Source: an uncultured Bacteroidota bacterium (GTDB lineage Bacteria > Bacteroidota > Bacteroidia > Chitinophagales > Chitinophagaceae). From it: DNA of 64,000 nucleotides. The stretch's first letter is position 1; the number at the start of each line of letters is the position of its first letter. The DNA lies in assembly GCA_903835005.1 (NCBI GenBank), contig CAILLK010000013.1, positions 24,418 through 88,417 on the forward strand, read 5' to 3'. Positions 9,733-17,818 of the stretch are shown here, piece by piece. The position numbers were made by a program, and so were the translations under genes. A model generated the notes under the pieces. The model was given only the letters and a program-made list of their open reading frames with translations, did not search any database and had not been told where the DNA came from.

Positions 9733-10008
9733 TTAGTTGTTTTTAATATAGTTTACATTTGTCCAGGGGCCTGCATCACTGCAATCTATACCGTTTTGTT
9801 TCAGGTACATCATTGCCTGCATACTCCTTCCGCCCGAGGCACAGCACAATACCACCTGTTCCATCTTTTTCAATTCATCCATGTGCATGGGTATTTCATT
9901 CAGCGGAATGTTAATGCTTCCTGCCACATGGCCGCCCATAAACTCCATCGGAGTGCGGACATCGACAATGGTTGTTTTTTCGTCTTTGATTAGTTCATTA
10001 ATATTCAT
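9733..10008 (-). CDS. single-domain rhodanese
   Basis: A 91-aa rhodanese domain (TIVDVRTPMEFMGGHV) with the loop CASGGRS (catalytic Cys56 preceded by Cys55). It is the first of four tightly packed minus-strand genes (rhodanese, rhodanese, membrane protein, thioredoxin). It shares the CC-A-S-G loop with its neighbour at 9416-9730, consistent with local duplication. Cytoplasmic; sulfur donor unknown. Confidence 0.92.
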   Translation of the reverse strand: MNINELIKDEKTTIVDVRTPMEFMGGHVAGSINIPLNEIPMHMDELKKMEQVVLCCASGGRSMQAMMYLKQNGIDCSDAGPWTNVNYIKNN

Positions 10009-10048
10009 TGTAGGCGATTGTTTTTATTTATTCTCTATTGCAATTCAG

Positions 10049-10078
10049 GTGTGCCATACCTCAAAAGTGTGGCACACC
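10049..10078. other. 9-bp stem-loop upstream of the rhodanese genes
   Basis: GGTGTGCCA and TGGCACACC are perfect complements 12 bases apart, about 40 bases upstream of the first rhodanese start and between it and the DUF6132 gene. There is no T-run on either side, so it is not a typical terminator; an operator or mRNA structure is possible. Confidence 0.45.
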
Positions 10079-10087
10079 CGGGACCGG

Positions 10088-10300
10088 TTACTTTTCTTTG
10101 GGTTCTGCTTTCCCGTTTTTGAACATACTAAATGCCAGAAATCCCATCATAGCCCCATACAGGGCGCTGTTCAAAGGCCGGGAAGTAATGGGGCAAGTGC
10201 CGGATGCACAACCCACAAAGTACCAATAACACAATCCGGCAATTGCCCCTATTATTATCCCTGTAATTTCCAGCCGGTATTTTATCAGCTTCTTATTCAT
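10088..10300 (-). CDS. DUF6132-like small membrane protein
   Basis: A 70-aa protein starting MNKKLIKYRLEITGI with two hydrophobic helices joined by the loop FVGCASGTCPITSRP and a Lys-rich tail. The pattern (helix, GCxSGxCPITS, helix) is that of small DUF6132 proteins of Bacteroidota often found with rhodaneses. The longer in-frame start at 10411 would add 37 unrelated residues and lie in the hairpin of the upstream terminator, so it was rejected. The two cysteines may contact thiol or sulfane sulfur; that is inference. Confidence 0.75.
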   Translation of the reverse strand: MNKKLIKYRLEITGIIIGAIAGLCYWYFVGCASGTCPITSRPLNSALYGAMMGFLAFSMFKNGKAEPKEK

Positions 10301-10400
10301 CTGATTCTCTATTGCTGCACAAAGGTGGGATGATAATTCAATGCAGTCGGGAACATTTGTTGGATAAGCTGAAAATTCTTTAAAAGACATTGTTAAAAAG

Positions 10401-10438
10401 AAAAGGATCATTCTGTCTGAATACAGAATGATCCTTTT
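10401..10438 (-). terminator. strong 16-bp hairpin terminator
   Basis: AAAAGGATCATTCTGT and ACAGAATGATCCTTTT are perfect complements around a 6-base loop. Read on the minus strand the stem is followed by CTTTTT, and it lies directly after the DUF2892 gene, so it should end the Crp-DUF2892 transcript. The A/T-flanked stem could also work on the other strand. Confidence 0.8.
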
Positions 10439-10454
10439 CCATGAACAAAGTTTA

Positions 10455-10658
10455 TTATTTTTTGCCTTTGGTACTTATACCAAAAGGAAGGTACAAAGGA
10501 CAAAAACTGATAAAACTGGTAAGGATAAATATTCCTGATATAGCCAGTAAAACAATTGCGATTGTGCCATTGATCACATTTGCGAAATATAAGGAGATAA
10601 CAACAACAGCAATCAAAATCCGGATTACGCGGTCTGCAGTACCCATATTTTTTTTCAT
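10455..10658 (-). CDS. DUF2892 (YgaP-like) inner-membrane protein
   Basis: A 67-aa protein with the DUF2892 signature: MGTADRVIRILIAVVVI, a second helix (GTIAIVLLAISGIFILTS) and FCPLYLPFGIST. Members form the transmembrane module of the YgaP rhodanese and are commonly linked to sulfur-transfer genes. It lies 46 bases after a Crp/Fnr regulator gene on the same strand and is closed by a strong terminator, so regulator and membrane protein probably share a transcript. Confidence 0.88.
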   Translation of the reverse strand: MKKNMGTADRVIRILIAVVVISLYFANVINGTIAIVLLAISGIFILTSFISFCPLYLPFGISTKGKK

Positions 10659-10704
10659 AAAAACTTTTTTGGTTCAGGGCGCTAAATTCGGATATGCTTA
10701 TTTG

Positions 10705-11343
10705 TTATTCAGGAACATATGTTCCATAACTTACAGAAAGTTCTATGGTATTTCTTCCCAGCTTCACCAGGTTCTTTTGTTCCATCGTCCTTAATAACCT
10801 GCTGATAGCTTCCCGGTGTGTATGAAATTCATCTGCAATTTCCTGGTGGGTAATGTTGATTATATTCACATTGGCAGCCTTTGCCCGCTCCTGAAGATAA
10901 TGGAGTACCAGCCGGTCCATATTGCTGAACGCGATCAGGTCAATTACTTCTATAAGCTCCAGGAATTGTTTGCTGAAAGTTCCATTTATATAATTGCGCC
11001 ATTCCGCATACCTGAACCACACATCTACCATACTACCCGGAATCAGCAGTACTTCAGTGTCCTTTTCTGCTATAGCCTTTATACTGCTTTTTTTGTGTTC
11101 CAGGCAGCAATTGACTGTTATAGCGCAGGTCTGATTTTCATACAGGTGATATAGAAAAATTTCTTTGCCCTCCTTATTTTGTCTGATGATCCGGAATACG
11201 CCATGAATTACTATTGGCAGAAAATACACATTGTCTCCGGGCGACATAATAACATCATCTTTTTTTATGGATTTTATCTTGCCATAACGGTTGATTTCAT
11301 CCAGTAGTATGAGGTCAGTAAAAATAGAATTATTGAGCAGCAT
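10705..11343 (-). CDS. Crp/Fnr-family transcriptional regulator
   Basis: A 212-aa regulator: N-terminal cyclic-nucleotide-binding-like beta-barrel (about 20-115, GDNVYFLPIVIHGVFRII) and a C-terminal winged helix (THQEIADEFHTHREAISRLLR, recognition helix near 180). Cys-containing segment TCAITVNCCLEHKK in the sensor domain may bind a redox or sulfur signal; the same segment occurs in the paralogue next door. A TAACTTTG box on the minus strand (11386-11393) lies about 45 bases upstream and fits the phylum -7 element. Context suggests control of the adjacent rhodanese/thioredoxin genes. Confidence 0.92.
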   Translation of the reverse strand: MLLNNSIFTDLILLDEINRYGKIKSIKKDDVIMSPGDNVYFLPIVIHGVFRIIRQNKEGKEIFLYHLYENQTCAITVNCCLEHKKSSIKAIAEKDTEVLLIPGSMVDVWFRYAEWRNYINGTFSKQFLELIEVIDLIAFSNMDRLVLHYLQERAKAANVNIINITHQEIADEFHTHREAISRLLRTMEQKNLVKLGRNTIELSVSYGTYVPE

Positions 11344-11458
11344 ATGAGTTTAACTCCTGTGTTTATACGGCAGGTCCTGATTGCTCAAAGTTAATCGTGC
11401 CGGATAAAAGTTGTACGACTTTATAAACTTTGCAAAACCGGCCCGACAATAACCTGCT

Positions 11459-12076
11459 CTAGTCCTGAAGCAACTCAATAGTATTTCTGCCCAGCCTTAA
11501 AATATCTTTTTGTTCCATAGTGCGCAGCAACCGGCTAACCGCTTCCCGATGGGTATGCAGTTCATCAGCTATCTGCTGGTGGGTAATGAAAAGCGCCTTA
11601 GATCCTGATGCCTTTGCCCGCTCCTGCAGGTAATGCAGCACCTGTTTGTCCATATTGCTGAAGGCTATCAGGTCTATTACTTCTATCAGTTCGGCAAACC
11701 TGCTGCCATAGGTATTGTTGATGAAGGTTTTCCATTCAGGGTATTTAAACCATTCCTCTACCATATTCACGGGAATCTGCAGTATTTCGGTGTCTTCTTC
11801 TGCTATCGCCTTTACCATGCTTTTTTTATGCGCCTGGCAGCAATTAATGGCCATAGCGCAGGTTTGGCCGGGGTAGAGGTAATACAGGAAAATTTCTTTT
11901 CCGTCCTCATTCTGCCTTACAATGCGTAACACTCCCTTCTGAACGATAGGCACGAAGTGTATGTCATCGCCGGGCGACATTAACAGAGTATCTCTTTTTA
12001 TGGCTTTGACTCTAGAAAATCTATTAATCTCATCAATTAATCGCGGATCAGAAAACAGGGTATTCTTCATAAGCAT
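11459..12076 (-). CDS. Crp/Fnr-family transcriptional regulator (paralogue)
   Basis: A 205-aa regulator closely similar to its downstream neighbour: the same sensor barrel (GDDIHFVPIVQKGVLRIV), the same TCAMAINCCQAHKK cysteine segment and the helix-turn-helix THQQIADELHTHREAVSRLLR. The two genes are adjacent and on the same strand, so they look like a tandem duplication. Two start codons (MLMKN or MKN two residues on) are possible. The conserved C...CC cysteines in the sensor domain are unlike the cAMP-contact residues of classical Crp, so a thiol-based or metal-bound signal is plausible. Confidence 0.92.
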   Translation of the reverse strand: MLMKNTLFSDPRLIDEINRFSRVKAIKRDTLLMSPGDDIHFVPIVQKGVLRIVRQNEDGKEIFLYYLYPGQTCAMAINCCQAHKKSMVKAIAEEDTEILQIPVNMVEEWFKYPEWKTFINNTYGSRFAELIEVIDLIAFSNMDKQVLHYLQERAKASGSKALFITHQQIADELHTHREAVSRLLRTMEQKDILRLGRNTIELLQD

Positions 12077-12274
12077 TTATACTTTGCAGTAAGGGATTTC
12101 TTATTCTATATTGCAAATTAGGCTAAGAATACCAATTGTTCAATGATATAGGTGTATTATTAGTCTTTTGGTATCTGAATAATTTTATAGAAATTATTTT
12201 TTACACCACGAGGCATCAACAGATAGTTCCAGATCAACTGCCCTATGGTTTTTCAGATGGGAAATAAAGAATCA

Positions 12275-12908
12275 TCAGTTTCCCAATTTGCCCTGCAATT
12301 GCAGCATCATATCCAGGTGAGCCTGAAGCGTCGGTAATGCGTCGTTAATCATGTCTTTCAGTTCGCTATCTTTCACATTATCCCTGGCTTTCCCAAAAAG
12401 GTCAATGGCTTTGTTGTGACCGGAAACAAGTGCATTGCCCCATTCCTTGTCCCAATCCGGGCCCTTATTCAGTTTATTCAGTGTCGCCAGTTCATCATCT
12501 GCTTTGCCATTATCGCCGTCTACCAGTATGTAGCTTTTCTTTCCAGCATATGCTTTTAAGCTTGCACCAAGTTTTTTATGGTCTGTAATAAGGCTTTTAG
12601 CATCTGTTTTCAGTAATTTGTCTGTTCCTTTTTCTATGCTCGCCTGCAGTAGCCGGATTTCCATGGCATTATCCAACCTTGCTTTTACCACAAAATCCGA
12701 ATCGGGATTACTGCTCATCATACTTTCTGCTTTTGCTGCTGTCATCTTAGCATCTTGTTTCACATCCTGAACTGTTGAGTCTATCCTGGTCGCGGCACTG
12801 TCTGCAAGGTTTTTGGCTTTATTGGTGGTGGCATTATTGCATGCACAAACAGACAGGACAACTACTATCAAAAAAAAGGGGGGGGAATGCTGTTAAATTG
12901 ATTTTCAT
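12275..12908 (-). CDS. DUF4142-like lipoprotein, frame interrupted in the signal peptide
   Basis: The body (about 185 aa) has the DUF4142 pattern: an all-helical secreted protein with two long helical hairpins ending in LPTLQAHLDMMLQLQGKLG. The natural ATG at 12906-12908 encodes MKINLTAFPP and then meets a C8T8 tract (minus strand) that puts it out of frame; removing one base would give a continuous lipoprotein signal peptide ending in LSVCAC. As it stands the only in-frame start is a TTG at 12871, which would lack the charged N-region. Either an assembly/sequencing indel or a phase-variable switch. DUF4142 proteins are exported; function poorly known. Confidence 0.75.
12870..12885. repeat. 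homopolymer pair A8G8 (C8T8 on the coding strand)
   Basis: Eight A followed by eight G inside the signal-peptide code of the DUF4142 lipoprotein. Such paired mononucleotide runs are prone to slipped-strand errors, and a one-base loss restores the reading frame from the ATG at 12908. Confidence 0.85.
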
Positions 12909-13412
12909 AAAAAAGATTTTTTAAAACTAATTGTAAAAAAATTATGCCATCAGTTTCGTCAATTCAGCCGTATGCAGCTTTATTGCACAAAGGTTCCCAA
13001 TTAGCTTGCTTAAATAGTTATACTATCAGATGAATGAGTTATATAATTCACACTAAATCTTAAAATTTGTGAAGCCCGTGCCTGGCATGTACCTTGCAGA
13101 ATCTGTTAATTCGGCAATTTGTTTTTTTTAATTGAATACAACTTTCGGGAATCAATTAGACAGTTCATGCAGGTAAGTCGGCTATATAATAAGGGAATGT
13201 TACCAAATTAGGGAGAAATGTCTTTTCAAGAATAAAATTTTCCTGGTTAGGCGATTATGTTATAAATAAGTATTAAACAATATTATATGAGTTATAAAAT
13301 AACACAAATGTAAAATAAATATTTAGTGTGTTAACATTAAATTAATATTGACGTAACATTGGCGTAATAGGCTATTATTTCCTTTGCACACAAATTAAAA
13401 CAAACACACGCA
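12909..13412. other. divergent regulatory gap upstream of the phosphate operon
   Basis: About 500 bases, AT-rich, without a credible coding frame. It separates the minus-strand DUF4142 gene from the plus-strand porin/pst operon. The last 85 bases contain the phased Pho-box-like repeats and a TTCCTTTG box (13379-13386) that resembles the phylum -7 element. The rest shows no structure I can name. Confidence 0.7.
13331..13370 (+). promoter_or_regulatory. four 11-bp-phased Pho-box-like direct repeats
   Basis: TTAACAT (13331), TTAATAT (13342), GTAACAT (13353) and GTAATAG (13364) start exactly 11 bases apart. PhoB and PhoP regulators bind 6-7 base direct repeats with 11-base spacing, and the TTAACA core is that of the Bacillus PhoP box. 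The array ends 42 bases before the ATG of the porin that heads the pst operon, just upstream of a candidate -7 box. Confidence 0.65.
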
Positions 13413-14786
13413 ATGAGAAAAACATTTACCAGAATCAGCATTTATTGCTCGCTATTCCTGACGATAGCAGGAGCTGCTACTGCACAAACTACGGATACTG
13501 CAACTGAGTTTAAACCGAGCGGAAACTTATGGGGTTATACCTTCGGTGATTTCTCTTATAAAGGCAATGCCGACAATTTAAACCGTGGTGGTTCAAACCA
13601 GTATACCGGTATGCCGATGAATGCGAACACTTTCCAGTATCGTCGAATCTACCTTGGTTACAACTACAACATCAGCCAGAAATTTTCTGCTGAATTTTTG
13701 TTAGCTTCTGAAGATGATTATAACTCAGGTAGCATTACTCAGGGAACTGGTACTTCGGTGGGTGATCTTACAGCAGGAGGTAAATTTTCTCCTTACGTAA
13801 AGCTTGCTAACCTTCGCTGGAAAAACATTTTCCACAACTCTGATCTGGTTATTGGCCAGCAGTCAACTCCTGGTTTCGCAAAAACCGGCAGACAAGATCA
13901 GACAGCAGAGGAAGTTTGGGGTTACCGTGCTATCGAAAGGACTATTTCTGATATCCGCCGCACTCCTTCTTTCGATATGGGTGCAAGTCTTCAGGGTTGG
14001 TTCGACAAAAAAGGTTGTTTTGGTTATATGATCATGGTAGGAAATGGCAACAGTGCTAAACCTGCTACCAATTCTTTCAAAGAAGTTTATGGAGATGTTT
14101 ATGCTAAATTCTTCGACAAAAGACTTATTATTGACGTGTATCAGGATTACGAAAAACTGGCCTGGGGAGTATATGTTCCCGGTCTGAAACAAAGTGTGCC
14201 AGGTCTTAACGGTCCGGAATATGCTGATCGTAACATGACCAAATTATTTGCTGCATGGAACACCAAGCCATTAACTATTGGTTTTGAAGGTTTCCAGAAC
14301 ACCATTTTAAGTGGTATCAAAGTATCGGGTGTAGACGGACAGACTTATTACCGCACACAGCATACAATGGCTATGTCTTTCTATGTTCGTGGCCGCATAT
14401 TCTCTAAACCAAATGGTGATCCGCATCTGAATTTCTTCGCCCGTTTCGATAATTATGACCCAAGCGGAGACCTGAGCAACATTGCAAACAATGTAAATAC
14501 AAAGAGCTGGGTTAGCAATACTGTATCACAGTATGATGCAAGTACTAAAGAGCAGTTTGTAACACTTGGCTTTGACTATATGCCATTCAAAAATGTGCAC
14601 ATAATGCCAAATCTGTGGTTGAATGCTGAAACCAGCTCGCTTAGCGCTACTGGTACCAATACCGCAACCGGTAAGGCTTATACTACTGAAAATGGCAACG
14701 TTTCCGGTAACAAGGGTACAGATGCAGTATGGCGCCTCACTTTCTACTACATCTACAATCCAAAACAGGGTACAACTGTTTATTAA
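13413..14786 (+). CDS. outer-membrane porin of the phosphate operon (OprO/OprP-like)
   Basis: A 457-aa beta-barrel protein with a signal peptide ending near TAAQ/TAQTT. The mature part alternates aromatic/polar strands (LWGYTFGDFSYKG at the front, WRLTFYYIYNPKQGTTVY at the end) as in 16-strand porins, and ends in an aromatic C-terminal strand. It precedes pstS by 79 bases on the same strand, and the Pho-box-like array is upstream, so a phosphate- or anion-selective role is likely. Phosphate-selective porins of the OprP type are the nearest family I recognise; ion selectivity is inferred from context. Confidence 0.85.
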   Translation: MRKTFTRISIYCSLFLTIAGAATAQTTDTATEFKPSGNLWGYTFGDFSYKGNADNLNRGGSNQYTGMPMNANTFQYRRIYLGYNYNISQKFSAEFLLASEDDYNSGSITQGTGTSVGDLTAGGKFSPYVKLANLRWKNIFHNSDLVIGQQSTPGFAKTGRQDQTAEEVWGYRAIERTISDIRRTPSFDMGASLQGWFDKKGCFGYMIMVGNGNSAKPATNSFKEVYGDVYAKFFDKRLIIDVYQDYEKLAWGVYVPGLKQSVPGLNGPEYADRNMTKLFAAWNTKPLTIGFEGFQNTILSGIKVSGVDGQTYYRTQHTMAMSFYVRGRIFSKPNGDPHLNFFARFDNYDPSGDLSNIANNVNTKSWVSNTVSQYDASTKEQFVTLGFDYMPFKNVHIMPNLWLNAETSSLSATGTNTATGKAYTTENGNVSGNKGTDAVWRLTFYYIYNPKQGTTVY

Positions 14787-14865
14787 TTGAATTGTGATCT
14801 GTGGAATGATTTCAGCATAATAAATACTGATAAAAATTCAATCAAAGCAAATCAAAACAAATTTT

Positions 14866-15954
14866 ATGAAAACTGTAAAATATCTTGCCATTACTGCTAT
14901 CGCGATTATAATATCGGGTGCAATGATGATGACAAGTTGTAACGGTGGTTCAGGAACCGGCTCTAAGTCGGATACTACTGACAATACCATCCTGGGTGCC
15001 GGGGCTACTTTCCCGAATCCGTTGTATTCAAAGATGTTCTCTGAATATAATAAAATCAACGGACTGAAAGTAAATTATCAGTCTATAGGTTCTGGAGGAG
15101 GTATTCAGCAGCTGACTGCTAAAACTGTTGATTTCGGAGCATCTGATGCACCATTGAACGGCAAGCAGGATTCAGCATTATCAGCGCCTGTACTTCATAT
15201 TCCCGCTACAGCCGGCGCAGTTGTATTAAGTTATAACCTGCCCGATATTAAGGATACTTTGAATTTCACGCCTGATGTTGTTGCCGGTATCTTCCTTGGA
15301 GATATCAAGAAATGGGATGATCCTAAAATCGCTGCAATCAATAAAGGGGTTAAGCTTCCTTCGCTTGATATCCAGGTTTCACATCGTTCAGATGGCAGTG
15401 GTACTACCAACATCTTTACTACCTATCTCTGCAAAGTAAGCAAGGATTGGGAAACAAAAGTAGGTAAGGGTTCTTCTGTAAACTGGCCTATAGGACTTGG
15501 AGGAAAAGGCAACGAAGGTGTTGCGGGTGGTATCAAGCAAACCCCCGGTGGCATTGGTTATGTAGAGCTGGCTTATGCTATACAAAGCAATATGGCGTAT
15601 GGTAAATTGCAGAACAAAGCAGGTAATTTTATCACACCTAGTATCTCAAGCGTAACTGCCGCGGCAAATATTGATATCCCTGCCGATGGTAAAGTATCGC
15701 TGACAAATACTGATGCTCCTGATGGTTACCCTATATCCGGCCTGTCATGGATACTGGTTTACAAAGAGCAGAAGTACAATGAACGCAGCCTTGATAAGGT
15801 TACCAAAATGATGAAACTGATACAGTGGATGATACACGACGGACAGCAGTATAGCGGAGCGCTTAATTATGCTCCTCTTTCCCAGAAAGCAGTTGCTGTG
15901 GGAGATGCTATCCTGAAATCAGTTACCTATGATGGTAAGCCTGTATTGCAATAA
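14866..15954 (+). CDS. pstS: phosphate ABC transporter substrate-binding protein PstS
   Basis: Periplasmic phosphate-binding lipoprotein, 362 aa. The signal peptide ends in the lipobox MTSC (Cys25). Family motifs: GAGATFPNPLYSKMF at the mature start, QSIGSGGGIQQL, VDFGASDAPL and the phosphate-contact segment RSDGSGTTNIFTTYL. It is followed by pstC after 17 bases, pstA, pstB and phoU, giving the full high-affinity uptake system. Expression is expected under phosphate limitation through the repeats upstream of the porin. Confidence 0.97.
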   Translation: MKTVKYLAITAIAIIISGAMMMTSCNGGSGTGSKSDTTDNTILGAGATFPNPLYSKMFSEYNKINGLKVNYQSIGSGGGIQQLTAKTVDFGASDAPLNGKQDSALSAPVLHIPATAGAVVLSYNLPDIKDTLNFTPDVVAGIFLGDIKKWDDPKIAAINKGVKLPSLDIQVSHRSDGSGTTNIFTTYLCKVSKDWETKVGKGSSVNWPIGLGGKGNEGVAGGIKQTPGGIGYVELAYAIQSNMAYGKLQNKAGNFITPSISSVTAAANIDIPADGKVSLTNTDAPDGYPISGLSWILVYKEQKYNERSLDKVTKMMKLIQWMIHDGQQYSGALNYAPLSQKAVAVGDAILKSVTYDGKPVLQ

Positions 15955-15971
15955 CCTGCTATTTTATAATA

Positions 15972-16961
15972 ATGGAATCTACTGTTGATAACAACCTGAT
16001 TACCCGTCCCGAGAATATCCTGGGACGGGTAATTACTTCTGCCAAAATCCGTGATGCTGTGAAGGGTATTAAGAGAATCAAGCGTTCGCATCGCCAGATA
16101 AAGGCCGAGAATGTTTTCAGAAAAACCATAATCATAATAGCGCTTGCTACTGTAGTTCTGGTGCTGGGTATAATGCTTACGCTTATTTTGCAGTCGGTAT
16201 TATCCATAAAAGCTACTGGCATAGGTTATCTGTGGGGTAAAACCTGGGACCCTGTAAGAGATATTTTCGGTGCCTATCCTTTTATTCTGGGCACAATTCT
16301 TACCTCCTTCCTGGCCCTGTTTATTTCCATTCCTTTTTCATTTGCAGTAGCTATTTTCCTTGGCGAATACTATCCTAAAGGCTGGTTGCCAAATCTGCTT
16401 AAAAACACGGTAGAGCTGATTGCTGCGGTGCCTTCGGTTATATATGGTTTCTGGGGCCTTGCAGTACTGGTGCCTATAGTAAGAAGTCTGGAAACCAAGA
16501 TCGGTGTTCAGCCTGTTGGCCTGGGTATTTTTACGTCCTCGCTTATACTGGCAGTAATGATCATTCCTTATGCTGCCTCGCTCGGGCAATCTATGATAAA
16601 AATGGTTCCTTCAAATCTTAAGGAGGCGGCGTATTCTCTCGGGGCTACACGCTGGGAGGTAATACGCAGTGTTATATTGCCCTATACCAAATCAGGCCTT
16701 TTTGCAGGTATTCTTCTTTCATTAGGCAGGGCGTTGGGCGAAACCATGGCGGTAACTATGGTGATTGGCAACACCAGCCTTATTCCCAAAAGTATATTCG
16801 CTCCGGGCAATACAATGGCCAGCGTTATTGCCAATGAATTTACCGAAGCCGACCATCCGGTTTATCTTTCTGCACTTATAGAACTGGGGCTTGTGCTCTT
16901 CCTGGTGACAGTAGTGATAAACATGGTAGGTAAAAGATTAACCAAGCAGTTTACAAATTAA
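15972..16961 (+). CDS. pstC: phosphate ABC transporter permease PstC
   Basis: Inner-membrane permease, 329 aa, with six predicted TM helices. A polar N-terminal extension of about 45 residues (RRSHRQIKAENVFRK) precedes TM1. The cytoplasmic EAA loop that contacts PstB is seen as NLKEAAYSLGATRWEVIRSVILP. It partners with PstA (5 bases downstream) to form the membrane channel of the Pst transporter. Confidence 0.97.
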   Translation: MESTVDNNLITRPENILGRVITSAKIRDAVKGIKRIKRSHRQIKAENVFRKTIIIIALATVVLVLGIMLTLILQSVLSIKATGIGYLWGKTWDPVRDIFGAYPFILGTILTSFLALFISIPFSFAVAIFLGEYYPKGWLPNLLKNTVELIAAVPSVIYGFWGLAVLVPIVRSLETKIGVQPVGLGIFTSSLILAVMIIPYAASLGQSMIKMVPSNLKEAAYSLGATRWEVIRSVILPYTKSGLFAGILLSLGRALGETMAVTMVIGNTSLIPKSIFAPGNTMASVIANEFTEADHPVYLSALIELGLVLFLVTVVINMVGKRLTKQFTN

Positions 16962-16966
16962 TATTT

Positions 16967-17818
16967 ATGAAGGCGCAATCGAATGTGAAGTACAGAATTG
17001 GGAAGAGTACCGGTTTCCAGGTATTGACCATTACGCTTGCTTTTGCCTGTGTTGTGCCGCTTATCTTTATTCTCATTTACATACTGCAGGCAGGTATTAC
17101 CAAGATCAACTGGCATTTTATTACCAACCTGCCAAAACCGGTTGGAGAAGTTGGTGGTGGTATTGCCAATGCCCTGCTGGGAAGTATGATCATTATTGGT
17201 TGTGCCTCTGTTATTGCCATTCCTTTCGGTATTCTCTGCGGTATTTACCTGAGCGAAAATAAGACCAGCAAGCTGGCTTACTGGAGCCGTTTGTGTGTTG
17301 ATATACTGCAGGGCGTTCCATCTATAGTAATTGGTATTGTGGCCTACTTCTGGCTGGTTAAGCCACTGGGTGGGTTCTCTGCCTTGTCTGGAAGCGCTGC
17401 GCTTGCAATAATGATGTTGCCCATTATCATCCGTTCCACCGAGGAAACACTGCTGATGCTGCCCGATTCATTACGTGAGGCTGCTTATGCCCTGGGTATG
17501 CCTTTTCACAGGGTTATACTTAAAGTTATTATCCCGTGCGGTATCAGCGGAATACTCTCGGGTGTTATGCTGTCTGTGGCGAGGATTGCAGGCGAAACAG
17601 CACCGTTGCTTTTTACTGCTTTTGGTAATCCCTACCTGTCAGGCAACATTTTCAAACCGATGCAAAGCCTGCCCTTACTTATTTTCAACTACGCAACCAG
17701 CCCTTACAACGACTGGCATGACCTGGCATGGGGTGCATCATGTATCCTGCTGATATTCGTTTTATTACTGAACATATTTACAAAGCTGATAACCAGAAAA
17801 TGGAAAGTACAATTGTAA
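16967..17818 (+). CDS. pstA: phosphate ABC transporter permease PstA
   Basis: Second permease of the Pst transporter, 283 aa, six TM helices. The EAA loop reads SLREAAYALGMPFHRVILKVIIP. The gene starts 5 bases after pstC and its last 19 bases overlap the start of pstB in another frame, so translation of the ATPase is probably coupled to it. Confidence 0.97.
   Translation: MKAQSNVKYRIGKSTGFQVLTITLAFACVVPLIFILIYILQAGITKINWHFITNLPKPVGEVGGGIANALLGSMIIIGCASVIAIPFGILCGIYLSENKTSKLAYWSRLCVDILQGVPSIVIGIVAYFWLVKPLGGFSALSGSAALAIMMLPIIIRSTEETLLMLPDSLREAAYALGMPFHRVILKVIIPCGISGILSGVMLSVARIAGETAPLLFTAFGNPYLSGNIFKPMQSLPLLIFNYATSPYNDWHDLAWGASCILLIFVLLLNIFTKLITRKWKVQL

Noticed and set aside
10301..10400. 37-residue N-terminal extension of the DUF6132-like gene
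   Set aside because: Runs back to the terminator hairpin and lacks family character.
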